NCBI GenBank assembly: GCA_020342235.1
Contig: CP073212.1
Location: 1,302,001-1,366,000, forward strand
Direction of reading: 5' to 3'
Length of the DNA stretch: 64,000 nt
From: Saccharomycopsis phalli
Lineage: Eukaryota; Ascomycota; Saccharomycetes; Ascoideales; Saccharomycopsidaceae
Part shown: one piece after another, positions 31,341 to 40,900 of the stretch
Layout: each line of letters begins with the position of its first letter
Numbering within the stretch: the stretch's first letter is position 1
Notes under the pieces: generated by a model
Told to the model about the DNA's origin: nothing
Seen by the model: only the letters and a program-made list of their open reading frames with translations
The model's database searches: none
Translations under genes and position numbers: made by a program

Positions 31341-32549
31341 CTAAAGGGCCAAGACAGAGATGACAAATGCTGCAGAGCCGCCAAGCAAACCGACAAGTGG
31401 CGCATGTCTGAAGTGACCAGCATTTTCAGTAGCAGTGCCAACAGTCGAGGAAGAAGTCTCGGTGACTCCTTTACTGTTTGTAGTAGCGACCATGTCAATT
31501 GTAGGAGAGACTGTGAGTGTGCTTCCCTTGGAGTTGACGGTAGTGAGAGGAGAGCCCTTTGCCTCCAGGAAAGAAGAGTGTTCTGCGTCTCCTCCCTTTT
31601 CGTTATCAGCTTCACTGCTTGAGCTTTCACCTTCACCACTCTTGGCACCTTCCCCACTGGAGCTTTCACCTTCTCCGCTCTTGGCACCTTCTCCTTCGCC
31701 ACTCTTGGAAGCTTCTCCTTCACCGCTCTTGGAAGCTTCACCCTCACCACTCTTGGAAGCTTCACCTTCACCACTTGTGCTTTCACCTTCTCCGCTCTTG
31801 GAAGCTTCACCTTCTCCGCTTTTGGAAGCTTCACCTTCTCCGCTCTTGGAAGCTTCACCTTCTCCGCTCTTGGAAGCTTCACCTTCACCGCTCTTGGAAG
31901 CTTCACCCTCACCACTCTTGGAAGCTTCACCTTCACCACTTGTGCTTTCACCTTCTCCGCTCTTGGAAGCTTCACCTTCACCGCTCTTGGAAGCTTCACC
32001 CTCACCACTCTTGGAAGCTTCACCTTCACCACTTGTGCTTTCACCTTCACCGCTCTTGGAAGCTTCTCCTTCACCTCCCTTGGAACCTTCACTACTGGAG
32101 CTTTCACCTTCACCACTCTTGGAAGCTTCACCTTCACCGCTCTTGGCACCCTCACCACTGGAACTTTCTCCTTCACCACTCTTGGCACCTTCTCCTTCAC
32201 CTCCCTTGGAGCCTTCGCTGTTGGAACTTTCACCCTCACCACTCTTGGCACCTTCTCCTTCACCTCCCTTGGCACCTTCTCCCTCTGGAGCAGCAGTAAT
32301 TTGTGAACTCTCTCCACCAGCAGTAACAGTTGGTCGCTCACCAGGAGCAACACTAGCCTCAGCCAACTTTCCACCAGCGGCAGTATACTCTGGCCACCAT
32401 GTAGGGGTCCAGTTTGCGGTGTCGCTTGGGACATACCAGATAGTTTCGAGCTTTCCATCGTGGGTGAGCACGGTGACAGGTTCGTTAGCGGCAGCATTAG
32501 CGGCAAGAGCGCCGAGAATTGCGAGTATCAAAGATTGTTTAAATTGCAT
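31341..32549 (-). CDS. GPI-type cell wall protein with Ser/Gly/Glu repeats
   Basis: 402 aa. Cleavable signal peptide at 1-21 (MQFKQSLILAILGALAANAA). A short folded-looking segment (about 22-75) has ETIWYVPSDTANWTPTWWPE. About 90-330 is a long array of 8-9 residue units of the type GEGEASKS, with variants GEGESSSGEGAKS and GEGESTS. The C-terminus ends in a Ser/Thr-rich stretch and a hydrophobic tail (HAPLVGLLGGSAAFVISVLA), preceded by small residues fit for GPI addition. It is expected to be covalently linked to wall glucan or to stay on the plasma membrane; the repeats are glutamate-rich, unlike the Ser/Thr-only repeats of most adhesins. The repeat DNA keeps several other frames open on both strands; those are artefacts. 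A TATA box lies at 32599-32607. Confidence 0.87.
   Translation of the reverse strand: MQFKQSLILAILGALAANAAANEPVTVLTHDGKLETIWYVPSDTANWTPTWWPEYTAAGGKLAEASVAPGERPTVTAGGESSQITAAPEGEGAKGGEGEGAKSGEGESSNSEGSKGGEGEGAKSGEGESSSGEGAKSGEGEASKSGEGESSSSEGSKGGEGEASKSGEGESTSGEGEASKSGEGEASKSGEGEASKSGEGESTSGEGEASKSGEGEASKSGEGEASKSGEGEASKSGEGEASKSGEGEASKSGEGESTSGEGEASKSGEGEASKSGEGEASKSGEGEGAKSGEGESSSGEGAKSGEGESSSSEADNEKGGDAEHSSFLEAKGSPLTTVNSKGSTLTVSPTIDMVATTNSKGVTETSSSTVGTATENAGHFRHAPLVGLLGGSAAFVISVLAL
31640..32285 (-). repeat. 24-27 bp coding repeats of the wall protein
   Basis: About 25 tandem units of ggtgaaggtgaagcttccaag type (read on the minus strand), with a larger periodicity that includes the ggtgaaagcacaagt variant. 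Very similar units suggest recent expansion and likely length variation between strains. Confidence 0.9.
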
Positions 32550-32598
32550 TGTAAAATATTGTAGTGATTGTGATGACCATAAGAAGAAAACCGGGGTG

Positions 32599-32607
32599 CT
32601 TTTTATA
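32599..32607 (-). promoter_or_regulatory. TATA box of the wall-protein gene
   Basis: TATAAAAAG on the minus strand, 50 bp upstream of the ATG at 32549. A canonical TATA-containing promoter is typical for highly regulated wall genes. Confidence 0.5.
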
Positions 32608-32989
32608 CCAACTGTGCATGTTGAGGCCGCTTATTCTGGTGCCGTTGTCACGTGGCAGATTATGCAGGTGAAAAGATGGAGCCATGGATTGGTGCCTTGG
32701 ATAAGTGAAAAAAGTGTACCAAGGGGTTGGTAGTGCCCTGGATTTGTCTTGGCTAACCAAGGCGTGTTTCACGTACGGCTAAAATTAGAAATCATATACT
32801 CATAACAGGAGGATCTATGCGGTCTAGCGGGAAGAGAAAACAAAGTGGGGATGCCGATCATTATCCATGAACCTGCAGTGCCCAAGGGTGGAGCTGACAA
32901 ATTTCAAGTATGGATTGACTTGGTGGGAAATGGTTGAAGAATATCAACTGGGGAGTAAAAGTCCAGTTGAGGTATGGATCAGCCAAGAG

Positions 32990-33185
32990 TATACCCAGTG
33001 AAGATAAATCGGCAAGATATAATCAACAAGATACATCAGCCAAGATATAATCAGCCAAGATATAATCAGCCAAGATATAACCAGCCAAGACATTCAGTCA
33101 AGAACATTCAGCCAAGATATATCCAATCAAGACATTCAGTCAAGAGTATAATCAGCCAAGATATCCAGCCAAGACATCAGTGAAG
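32990..33185. repeat. 15-bp minisatellite (gccaagatataatca)n
   Basis: About ten imperfect tandem copies of gccaagatataatca with variants (gtcaagacattca). A plus-strand frame of Q-P-R-Y repeats is a product of the array. Confidence 0.8.
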
Positions 33186-33284
33186 AACAATTCAACCAAA
33201 ACATCCAGCCAACGTATAACCAGAATACCGACCAACTCCTATACTAGTCAAAATTGGCAACAACATTAACAAAACACCAACCAA

Positions 33285-33338
33285 AACCAAGCAGTACCAA
33301 CCAAAACCAAGCAGTACCAACCAAAACCAACCAATACC
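33285..33338. repeat. 20-bp tandem repeat (accaaccaaaaccaagcagt)
   Basis: Three copies immediately after the stop codon of the glutaredoxin-like gene. Confidence 0.7.
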
Positions 33339-34205
33339 CTACCCCACACGCTCAACGTTGATAATTCCTTCTCCCAACTCCTTAAAAATACCCATCAACT
33401 GCCCGTTGTCATGCGCCGCCTTCAATTGCCGAGCATTTCCAATCGGCTTGCCGGCAATCACAATCCCGGGCAAGATATTTTCGCCCAGTTCTAGTTGCGG
33501 CAAATTAAACACATTGGAAGACAGACTTCGGTCATTGATCGTCTTTGCCGCGGTGCTTCCACGATCAACCTTGTGGTACAACTCGTTGATGTACGCCGCT
33601 AATTCCTTGTAGTGGGGATGGCGGTCTAGCGACACAAACGACGCAACCGGAGTGATCATGTAGTTTTTTCCAAGGGTCTGCAACAACATCTGGCTCTCCT
33701 GCTGGTAGGAAGTGGCAGAATCATCCATTTGCATCAGCGGACTGTCCCAGGTAAACACAATCACGGGACTCAAAGTCACAATTGCCTTGAACTCGGCTGA
33801 GGCATCAAACTTGGACCGGGCTGCCGAATAATCGTGGTAATAGTTGTTCACCTGCTCCACCATAGGCTTTGGCTTTGTGTAGTCCTCCAACAATTTCTTG
33901 TCCGGGTCGATTTTTGTGTTTGGCACGTTCAAGTTGATGGACGAATCCAACGAAATGAGTTTCCCCCCACTGCCACCAGGAACAACTTTGATGGCTTCTG
34001 TGCCGTCTTCCGCCACTTTTACGCCCTCGATTTCCTCCCCAGCAGCTATTTGCTGGTCTTGCGGCACGATCATCAAGAACCAGTACACCGCAATGGTGAG
34101 CAAAAGAAATCCCCCTAAAGAAACACCCAACCGCCGCACCAGCAGTGAGCGGTGCGAATGCCCGTGCTTCTTGTTGGACTCGAGATCATATACTGTGTCT
34201 GTCAT
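33339..34205 (-). CDS. Cysteine-less glutaredoxin-fold type II membrane protein (Grx6/Grx7-like)
   Basis: 288 aa from the first ATG (34205). A short basic cytosolic N-terminus, one membrane anchor (about 26-46, LGVSLGGFLLLTIAVYWFLM), a stalk, then a lumenal glutaredoxin-like domain. Landmarks match yeast Grx6: EFKAIVTLSPVIVF (Grx6 EYSLILDLSPIIIF), FVSLDRHPHYKELAAYI (Grx6 IIELDKHGHGEELQEYI) and LPGIVIAGKPIGN with the cis-proline and GN motif (Grx6 VPNLLVNGVSRGGN). At the active site, however, the family's T-C-(S/P)-Y-S is replaced by TWDSP(L/S), and the whole protein contains no cysteine. It cannot be a thiol oxidoreductase or bind an Fe-S cluster through that Cys. Expected in ER/Golgi membranes; role unknown. 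A CTG codon follows DSP. Confidence 0.8.
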   Translation of the reverse strand: MTDTVYDLESNKKHGHSHRSLLVRRLGVSLGGFLLLTIAVYWFLMIVPQDQQIAAGEEIEGVKVAEDGTEAIKVVPGGSGGKLISLDSSINLNVPNTKIDPDKKLLEDYTKPKPMVEQVNNYYHDYSAARSKFDASAEFKAIVTLSPVIVFTWDSPLMQMDDSATSYQQESQMLLQTLGKNYMITPVASFVSLDRHPHYKELAAYINELYHKVDRGSTAAKTINDRSLSSNVFNLPQLELGENILPGIVIAGKPIGNARQLKAAHDNGQLMGIFKELGEGIINVERVG

Positions 34206-36146
34206 GTTATTTCGTGGTGACAAATGACTAGTGGAAATGAAACAGAATCAGGCAGGTGTACACTATATACAGGCCGGGTAAGCAATCTCGCATCGCATTG
34301 ACCTGGAATGCCCGTGTCAATACACGGGGTCCACCCATTGTTGCTATGCTTCATTTCATACCCTGCTTATTCTAGACGAATTCCCGCATCCAATTGCTGC
34401 TTCCTTCCACCAACCGTCCTGGCTTGCTCTCCTCCATGATGCACATCGGGGTATGCAGTCACGTGGCACTACTATCTGGCACAATTAGGCGCTAATTAGC
34501 AAGGGATGTCTGTATTTCGATGCTGTAGTGTGAACGTTTTACCATGTTTGGAAGTATATGTGGGACTAGGCCTGTTGCTGATTTCTGTCTCTTTGGGGCG
34601 TATACTCCTGTATCGTGGAGTGTTGGTTCTGTATTTTATCGTGTATTGTATTACGAAGCTTCTTTTGTATTACATCGTGTGTTGTACCGTATATTTTCTC
34701 ATGTATTTTCTATGAATTTTCTATGAATTTTCTATGAATTTTCACATGTACTTTCTCGTATATATTTTCTCGTATGGATCCCAAGTCTCGCTTGTAACAT
34801 TGTATTCTCATTTCCTTATAATCCCTTTAATCACTTGCAGTCTCTTAACCACTTGCAGTCTCTTAGCCACTTGTAGTGCCTCAACCACTTGTAGTCCCTT
34901 TAACCACTTCTCATGTCTCACCCCATCTACTTCTTTCCTCGCAATGTCTCACCCGTCATTATCTCAACGCTCTAGACTCCCTTTCTGACACCTTTCCTAC
35001 AGGTCTGGCATAGATACCATGGGTAGTTTGCCCGTATCCCTAGGCATGTATTCACTAGACGTGAAGATCACTTACACATGCGACACTTTGCTTTGACAAA
35101 TCGGGAATGTCAGATAAGCCGTCCAAAGCTATTTCAAATACTCACAAACAATGCAATTCCATTCCAAAGAATACCTACATGGCGTGATAAGGTATGACCT
35201 TTTGTGAATTTCATTTGACGGCCAAATGAACTTTGCAACACTTGCAACCCAGCTCAATAGCCAAGCGAATTCCCAGTAAATCTACATCTCCTGTATTTTA
35301 ATTTTCTACTCGGGCTTGATTCAAATATTTGCTAAAATCTGCCCTTTGAATTTCCTCCACCAAAAATCAACCCCTTTGCCTTGTTCAGAGTATTTGGTAT
35401 TCACTTGAACTGCGTCTAATCCCTCGATACACAGATCGCTCACTAGACCAAGGTGCTACATGTAATTGCAATTAAGTCAAAACAGTAATTTGACGTCTGC
35501 GCTGTGTTCCCAATGAAGTTTATACGTTGCATAATACTGGGCCCTTGGAAATGCCGGAATCATCTGATTTGTCGTTTCTGAGAGTGGTTCGACTCCACAT
35601 TTTCAGTGTAGCCATCTGCAATTGAAAGGCGAGTGACATTGTCTGTATTTTAAGCCTTGTAATAGTTATACTGAAGGGTACTAAATTGACGTTGCAACAT
35701 GTGAGCAATGAGATACGAAGACAACAATACGAGATTGAATTGAGACAATAGACGATACTAGTGAAAGCTGGATCTTCTTTAGCAGTTCACATACAAGTGT
35801 TGAAAGCAGATTGGAGTCTCTTTGAAACAATGGTCTTGAAGAATAGCCATGTGGAAGTTGGCGCAGCGTGTCTTTACCGTGTGTCCCAAAAAATGTATCG
35901 TTAAATTGCTATACTAACAATGAGAAGCTTGGATAAGTGGCCATAATAACCATACTAGAATAATATAATAAAAGATTACAATAAGGTTTGACCAGGTGTA
36001 AAATAATGCCTGGAGACACCATGAAAAATTGCATGACTTTTGGTAAATTTACATTTAATTACTGAATTGCGAAATAATTAACTAATGTATTATTCTTAGG
36101 CCGCCACTATTCCTCTTTTATAATTTTCTACGTTTTCTTTCCATTC
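34206..36146. other. Long intergenic region
   Basis: About 1.9 kb, no supported gene. Short repeats include tctatgaatttt x3 (34709-34745) and acttgcagtctcttaaccacttg x4 (34840-34905). A TACTAAC string at 35911-35917 has no exon context. Confidence 0.4.
34835..34920. repeat. Short tandem repeat (ccacttgcagtctctta)n
   Basis: Four imperfect copies of a unit of about 17-21 bp (aaccacttgcagtctctt) in non-coding DNA. Confidence 0.6.
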
Positions 36147-37433
36147 CTATGTATCCTTCTCCTTGTTATCCTCCTTCTTTTTATCCTCCTTTTTATCCTC
36201 CTTCTCCTCCTCCTTCTCCTCCTTCTCCTCCTTCTCCTCCTTCTCCTCCTTCTCCTCCTTCTCCTCCTTCTCCTCCTTCTCCTCCTTCTCCTCCTTCTCC
36301 TCCTTCTCCTCCTTCTCCTCCTTCTCCTCCTTCTCCTCCGTCTCCTCCCCAATTCGCATATCCCCAATTCGTACATCCTCCACCAAATCCACCTGAAGTT
36401 CCACCTCTGCTACTAAACATATATGATCACTGGCATATTTTCCAGGCTGGGGTAATCCCAAACCTCCCAACTCTTCTCCCGTCGGAACACGGAGCAATTT
36501 CGTCACCCGAAGGCCCACGCTCTTCTCCTTGGTCAAGAGAAAAATATAATCAAGGCACCCTCGCCAAGTATGGGCCCAGTTAGTATACTGTGGCTCTCCC
36601 AACTTAACATTGTCCAGATGCACCTTGCCATACTCCATCCCATATAAAGACACCGCACGCCACGATGTGCCGTCGAAAAGACGCTGCAAAGCAGCAAAAT
36701 CGCCCTCAAGCGACCCGCGCCAAGCTATACTTTTAGCCAAGACCTCATTTGACTCGTCTGTATGGTTTCCTTTGGTAAGGAAGGTGTAAGGCGGGTCTTG
36801 CGGCTCGGTGTTGAAGTCACCTGCAAAAAAGCACGGCCAGCCTTGTAGCTGGTGCTGCTCGACAAATTTCTCAACCTCTGACAACACTATATAGCTCTGG
36901 AGAGCCCGCTCAAACGTCGCCTCAGGCCTCCAGTACAAATGAGTGGTTCCTACAACAATGCCACCACCACTGAGCGACTCTAGTTTGAGCACCATGGCCA
37001 CGTTTGTGGTTCCTGAGCTGACCACGCCACGGGTTTCTACGTCGTCGTACGCAAAACAGTGTTTTGTCGTAACCTCACGGAACATGGATTTTCTGTACCC
37101 GACCACCAACCCGTGGGTTTTGTCGCCGTACCGATAAAACTCAGAGTAGTATCCGAGCCGGAGAAAGCCAGACTTCCAGAAGGTCCCATATTGGGCATAG
37201 TCGACTTCCTGGAGGCACATGACGTCGCAATTGTAATGTGCGATTTCCAGCAACAATACCTGGGATCGAGGTTTCCAACGCAAGGAATTGCCCGAGGAAG
37301 GGAATAATTTCCGCTGGATGAGTGACTGGGCAAGCATATTGTATGTCATTATTGTGATTCTTTGGCCTTGGCCACGCGGCGAGGTTTCGAAAAAGTCTCG
37401 CTTGATGAAGTTCAAATGAAACGGAATGGACAT
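36147..37433 (-). CDS. CCR4/NGL-type exonuclease-phosphatase (EEP family) with acidic repeat tail
   Basis: 428 aa. The EEP fold is complete and closest to the yeast Ngl1/2/3 and Ccr4 nucleases: TIMTYNMLAQSLI (about 28), VMCLQEVDYAQY (about 71), GTTHLYWRP (about 163), FFAGDFNTEPQDPPY (about 205), CLDYIFL (about 292) and KYASDHICLVAEVE (about 328). The catalytic Glu, Asn, Asp and His are all in place. From 355 on, the tail is almost only Glu and Lys in three-residue steps (EEK), encoded by a 9-bp microsatellite, then KKEDKKKEDNKEKDT. Such enzymes process 3' ends of rRNA (Ngl2, 5.8S) or deadenylate mRNA. The NGL paralogue cannot be chosen by eye. The highly expanded charged tail is unusual for the family. 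Confidence 0.85.
   Translation of the reverse strand: MSIPFHLNFIKRDFFETSPRGQGQRITIMTYNMLAQSLIQRKLFPSSGNSLRWKPRSQVLLLEIAHYNCDVMCLQEVDYAQYGTFWKSGFLRLGYYSEFYRYGDKTHGLVVGYRKSMFREVTTKHCFAYDDVETRGVVSSGTTNVAMVLKLESLSGGGIVVGTTHLYWRPEATFERALQSYIVLSEVEKFVEQHQLQGWPCFFAGDFNTEPQDPPYTFLTKGNHTDESNEVLAKSIAWRGSLEGDFAALQRLFDGTSWRAVSLYGMEYGKVHLDNVKLGEPQYTNWAHTWRGCLDYIFLLTKEKSVGLRVTKLLRVPTGEELGGLGLPQPGKYASDHICLVAEVELQVDLVEDVRIGDMRIGEETEEKEEKEEKEEKEEKEEKEEKEEKEEKEEKEEKEEKEEKEEKEEEKEDKKEDKKKEDNKEKDT
36176..36347. repeat. 9-bp coding minisatellite (ctcctcctt/ttctcctcc)n in the NGL-type gene
   Basis: About 18 copies of ctccttctc, nearly perfect, encoding (EEK)n on the minus strand. It gives open frames of poly-Arg, poly-Gly/Glu or poly-Ser/Pro in other readings; none is a gene. 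Confidence 0.92.
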
Positions 37434-37947
37434 GGTGTGATGTATGAGGGAGTTTGCAATTTATTGAGAAATTTTGTAATGTATTGTGAGAGCTTGTAGT
37501 ATTGTAGTGCGGTGTGTGATTTGGAGGTTGAACAGACTATCAGTATAAACCAATGCTAGGCACCCCAGTCAATTTATATTCTCAATTTAAACTTGCAAAA
37601 TACAACGAGAATTGGCTCTTGGATTGATAATTATATCGACTCAAAATGGTCTTGAACCGTGGTATAAATCTTGTCCCACTATGGTCTAAAGCAATATGTA
37701 AATGGTCAGACGAATCCAATGTAGCTGAATTCAAGTCACGGTAATATCAAGCCTGATTTTGTCAATCAAGTCGCAAAAATCAAAAGTCTATTAGCCAAAT
37801 CAAAAGTCTATTAGGCAATCCAAAAGTCTATTAGCCAAATCAAAAGTCTATCAGCCAAATCAACTTGTGCTCACTGGTATCTTGCCGTTCACGTGTCACA
37901 CGTGCATACATAAGAAATTTTTTACACGTAAACTACAGCCAATATAC
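37434..37947. other. Divergent promoter region with a 21-bp tandem repeat
   Basis: Shared upstream region of the NGL-type and karyopherin genes. At 37777-37861 four to five copies of aatcaaaagtctattagccaa stand 90 bp before the karyopherin ATG, followed by two CACGTG-like E-boxes (ttcacgtgtc, cacacgtgca) near 37889-37906, plausible Cbf1-type sites. Confidence 0.5.
37777..37861. repeat. 21-bp tandem repeat (aatcaaaagtctattagccaa)
   Basis: Four near-perfect copies in the promoter of the karyopherin gene. Confidence 0.8.
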
Positions 37948-40900
37948 ATGTCATTTGAAAAAAGCCAAGTGGTTCAGTGTCTCGCAAACACCCTCAATAA
38001 TGACTTGAACACCAGACAATTGGCCGAGCAGTCGCTCAACCAGAGCCTTTCCCAGCAACACTTTCTCAATTACCTACTCAAACTATCCGTCGACCCCAGT
38101 TTGGATGCTGCCACCCAACTTTCAGCCGTGGTGTTTGTGAAAAACTCAATAGACAAATACTGGCTCAAGCGCAGCCAGCAGACGCCTAAGCTGGTAGAAA
38201 ACATCCGCATCAACGATGATGACAAGTTGCTTATCAAATCAACTCTCATCGACGTGCTTACCATGGCATTACGACAAGGTGCCAAGCCGAGTGTCGTAAA
38301 CAATTACACCAGCATCGTGCAAATGTTTCTTAACTCCGACGTTAATAACGATAATGCCTACGGCAATGAGTTGTTTTCGATCATTGAGACGTTGTTTGGA
38401 GACGCGTCCAACATTTCCGCGGGGCTTCTCATCACCTATGAGTTTACTAAATTCTACCGATGGTCGATCATGGGGTTCAACATAACCCTTGGACTGGACC
38501 TCAGCAAGATCGATCAGATCAATGACTCGATTCGCCTCTTGAACAGCCTCATTGACAAGATATTTGCCCCGCTTTTGCACCACGCAACCCAGCTTGTGGA
38601 GAAAATGTCTCCCCTGCCAATGGACGGAGCCCATGATCCAGACTTTTATACTGTGTTTTTGATCCTCAAGATATTCAAGTATGCCACGTGCAATGATTTC
38701 CCTGAATACTTCTTGGTCAACCAACAAAGAATCGATTCTTGGTTCAAACTCCACCTCGTAATTTTGGACATTAACTACCCAATCGATTATCATAGTCACG
38801 TGACCTCAAAGGACATGCGAATCAAGGTTCAGAAATGGGCGGCTTCGAATGTGATTCGGTTATTTTTAAAGTATGGCGGCGGTACGAAAGGTGATGCCCT
38901 TGACGTCAACCGGTATGATAAGAACGCAGAAGCACATTTGGACCAGTTGAAGCAGTTCAAACAGTATTTCAGCCAATGCTTGCTTCCGCAGTTATTTGAA
39001 AAGGTCTATTTGCGGATCGAAGACCATCACAATGGAAAGTCGCGGATTTTTGACGACTGTCTTTACTGCTTTGTCAAGCTTTTTAGCTATGCGTTGAACA
39101 GTACTGACAACTTTGATACTTATCTCAAGCCGCATATCCCACGGTTGGTCGAATGTCTCATCTATCCTTCTATTCTTTTGCCAAAGGACAGCCTTGAGCT
39201 TTTTTTTACTGACGATGAGGAGTTTTTCCGCAAGTACTACAACCTCAATCTGGAATCGCATCGTCCAGACACCGCCCTGGTGCATTTTTTGTACAAGCTC
39301 ACAAACCAGTACTTTGACCTTGTCATTGGGTGGCTCTTTGAGTTTCTTAGTCTGATCTTTCGACAGCGGCAAGAAAACCGCGACGATTTGCAGATTGCAG
39401 TACAGACAGAAGCTGCGCTCAGAATCATTGGCATTATTTCATACCAGCTTCTGTCAAAGAAAAGCTCGCCGGTTGTAAACCAAATCGACCAGATGATCCA
39501 GAGCTATATTTTACCTGAAATTACTAGTACCCGATACTTGTTTTTGACGACACGTGCCCTTGAGACTGTGGCGACGTTTAATCATCAATTCAGCGACATG
39601 GCGGTGCTCAGCGAGTTATTCAAAGCCATCACGGCTCTCTTGGACCTTGGGCAGGGCTCAGGGTCTGATACCGAGCTGTTTTTAGTGCAGATTGAGGCCT
39701 TGGATGCGATCCGATCGTTGTTGAACAATGAGGAGATTGTGAACTATTTAAAGGGGTCGATCAGCGCGATCATCAGCAAGTTGCTCCAATTAATCTCCGA
39801 GCATGAGACCGACTTTCTCACGTTGATTTTGGAGGAGTTTATCCAGTCGTATGCTCTGGAATTGAAGCCATTTGCCCTGGAATTGTCCTCGAAGTTGACC
39901 AGTCAGTTTCTCAGAGTAGCAGGAGAACTTGCCGAGGTGATCAACAACAAAGGAGGAACAGTAGAGTCAATGGTGACCCTTACCTCTGCACAAGACGATA
40001 AAGAGACCCAATGTACAGGGATTCTCAACAACTTGAGCGTAATGATAGAGCTGATGGCGGCGGACAAATTGCTCATGATCCGTCTTGCGATCAAAATCGA
40101 TCCCTGCGTGAAATTCGTGGTGGCAAACAATCTCATTGGCATCTTGGATGAGGTGATGGCGGTGCAGAACTTGCTTCTTAAGAGTCTTTCACGGGTAACT
40201 CGGTCGGTGCAGAGCAATTTCGACCATGTCATGGAGAATTTCCGGAGCTTTGGCTATGAGGAGTATTTTGACTTTTTTAGCCAGTTCTTTGAGTTGTTTG
40301 TCATTATCAACTACAACTACAAGTTCCACTTTGAGGACCAGTTCACCAAGGACTTGACTGGGTCTGACTACATGGACGCTGAGATTGAAAGCGAGTTGAA
40401 GAACACCTTTTGTGTGGGCAGCGAGTTTCTGATATCTAGCGATTCCCGCCTCAGCTCGCTTGTCAAGTTGAATTTGCACTTGGTCAACAACTCGATCATG
40501 GACTCGGACTTGCGTAGCATCAACTACAACTACAACATCTTTCAGGACGTGTTTCTCAGCGTCATAAACGCACATAAATCAACGCTCTTTGGCTTCAGTC
40601 AATGCTTGGAAGAGGACCAGGTGGTCCAGACTGTTCTTGAGCTGGTGCTCAACAGTTTCATCAACTTGGTGTACGTGAATCTCGAAGAAATTGTGTTGCT
40701 CAGCGAGGAGGACTCGAGCTTGGACTATGTTGACCAGGACCTAGTTGAAATGGTCAACAACTTCACCAAGTTGTTGCTCTGTATCTTTATCTACAGTCCT
40801 GTGCGCACCATACAATACTTCAACAGCTTTGAGGCGATCAAGTCGTTTTTGCAGCTTCTTGAAAAGATCGACAACACAAACAACACTCAAGCAGAGGCGA

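Noticed and set aside
31301-32733. Long frames on both strands across the wall-protein gene (poly PSPLLEAS, poly VPREVKEK, poly HHSWKLHL)
   Set aside because: All are products of the repetitive DNA; only the minus-strand frame with signal peptide and GPI-type tail makes biological sense.
35585-35605. gtggttcgactccac, a T-arm-like hairpin
   Set aside because: The stem is short and no box A or cloverleaf is found upstream.
35911-35917. Perfect TACTAAC branch-site string
   Set aside because: No matching 5' splice site with coding sequence and no downstream exon found.
36128-36583. Poly-Arg, poly-Pro/Ser, poly-Ser/Phe and poly-Gly/Glu frames
   Set aside because: Shadow readings of the 9-bp microsatellite in the NGL-type gene.
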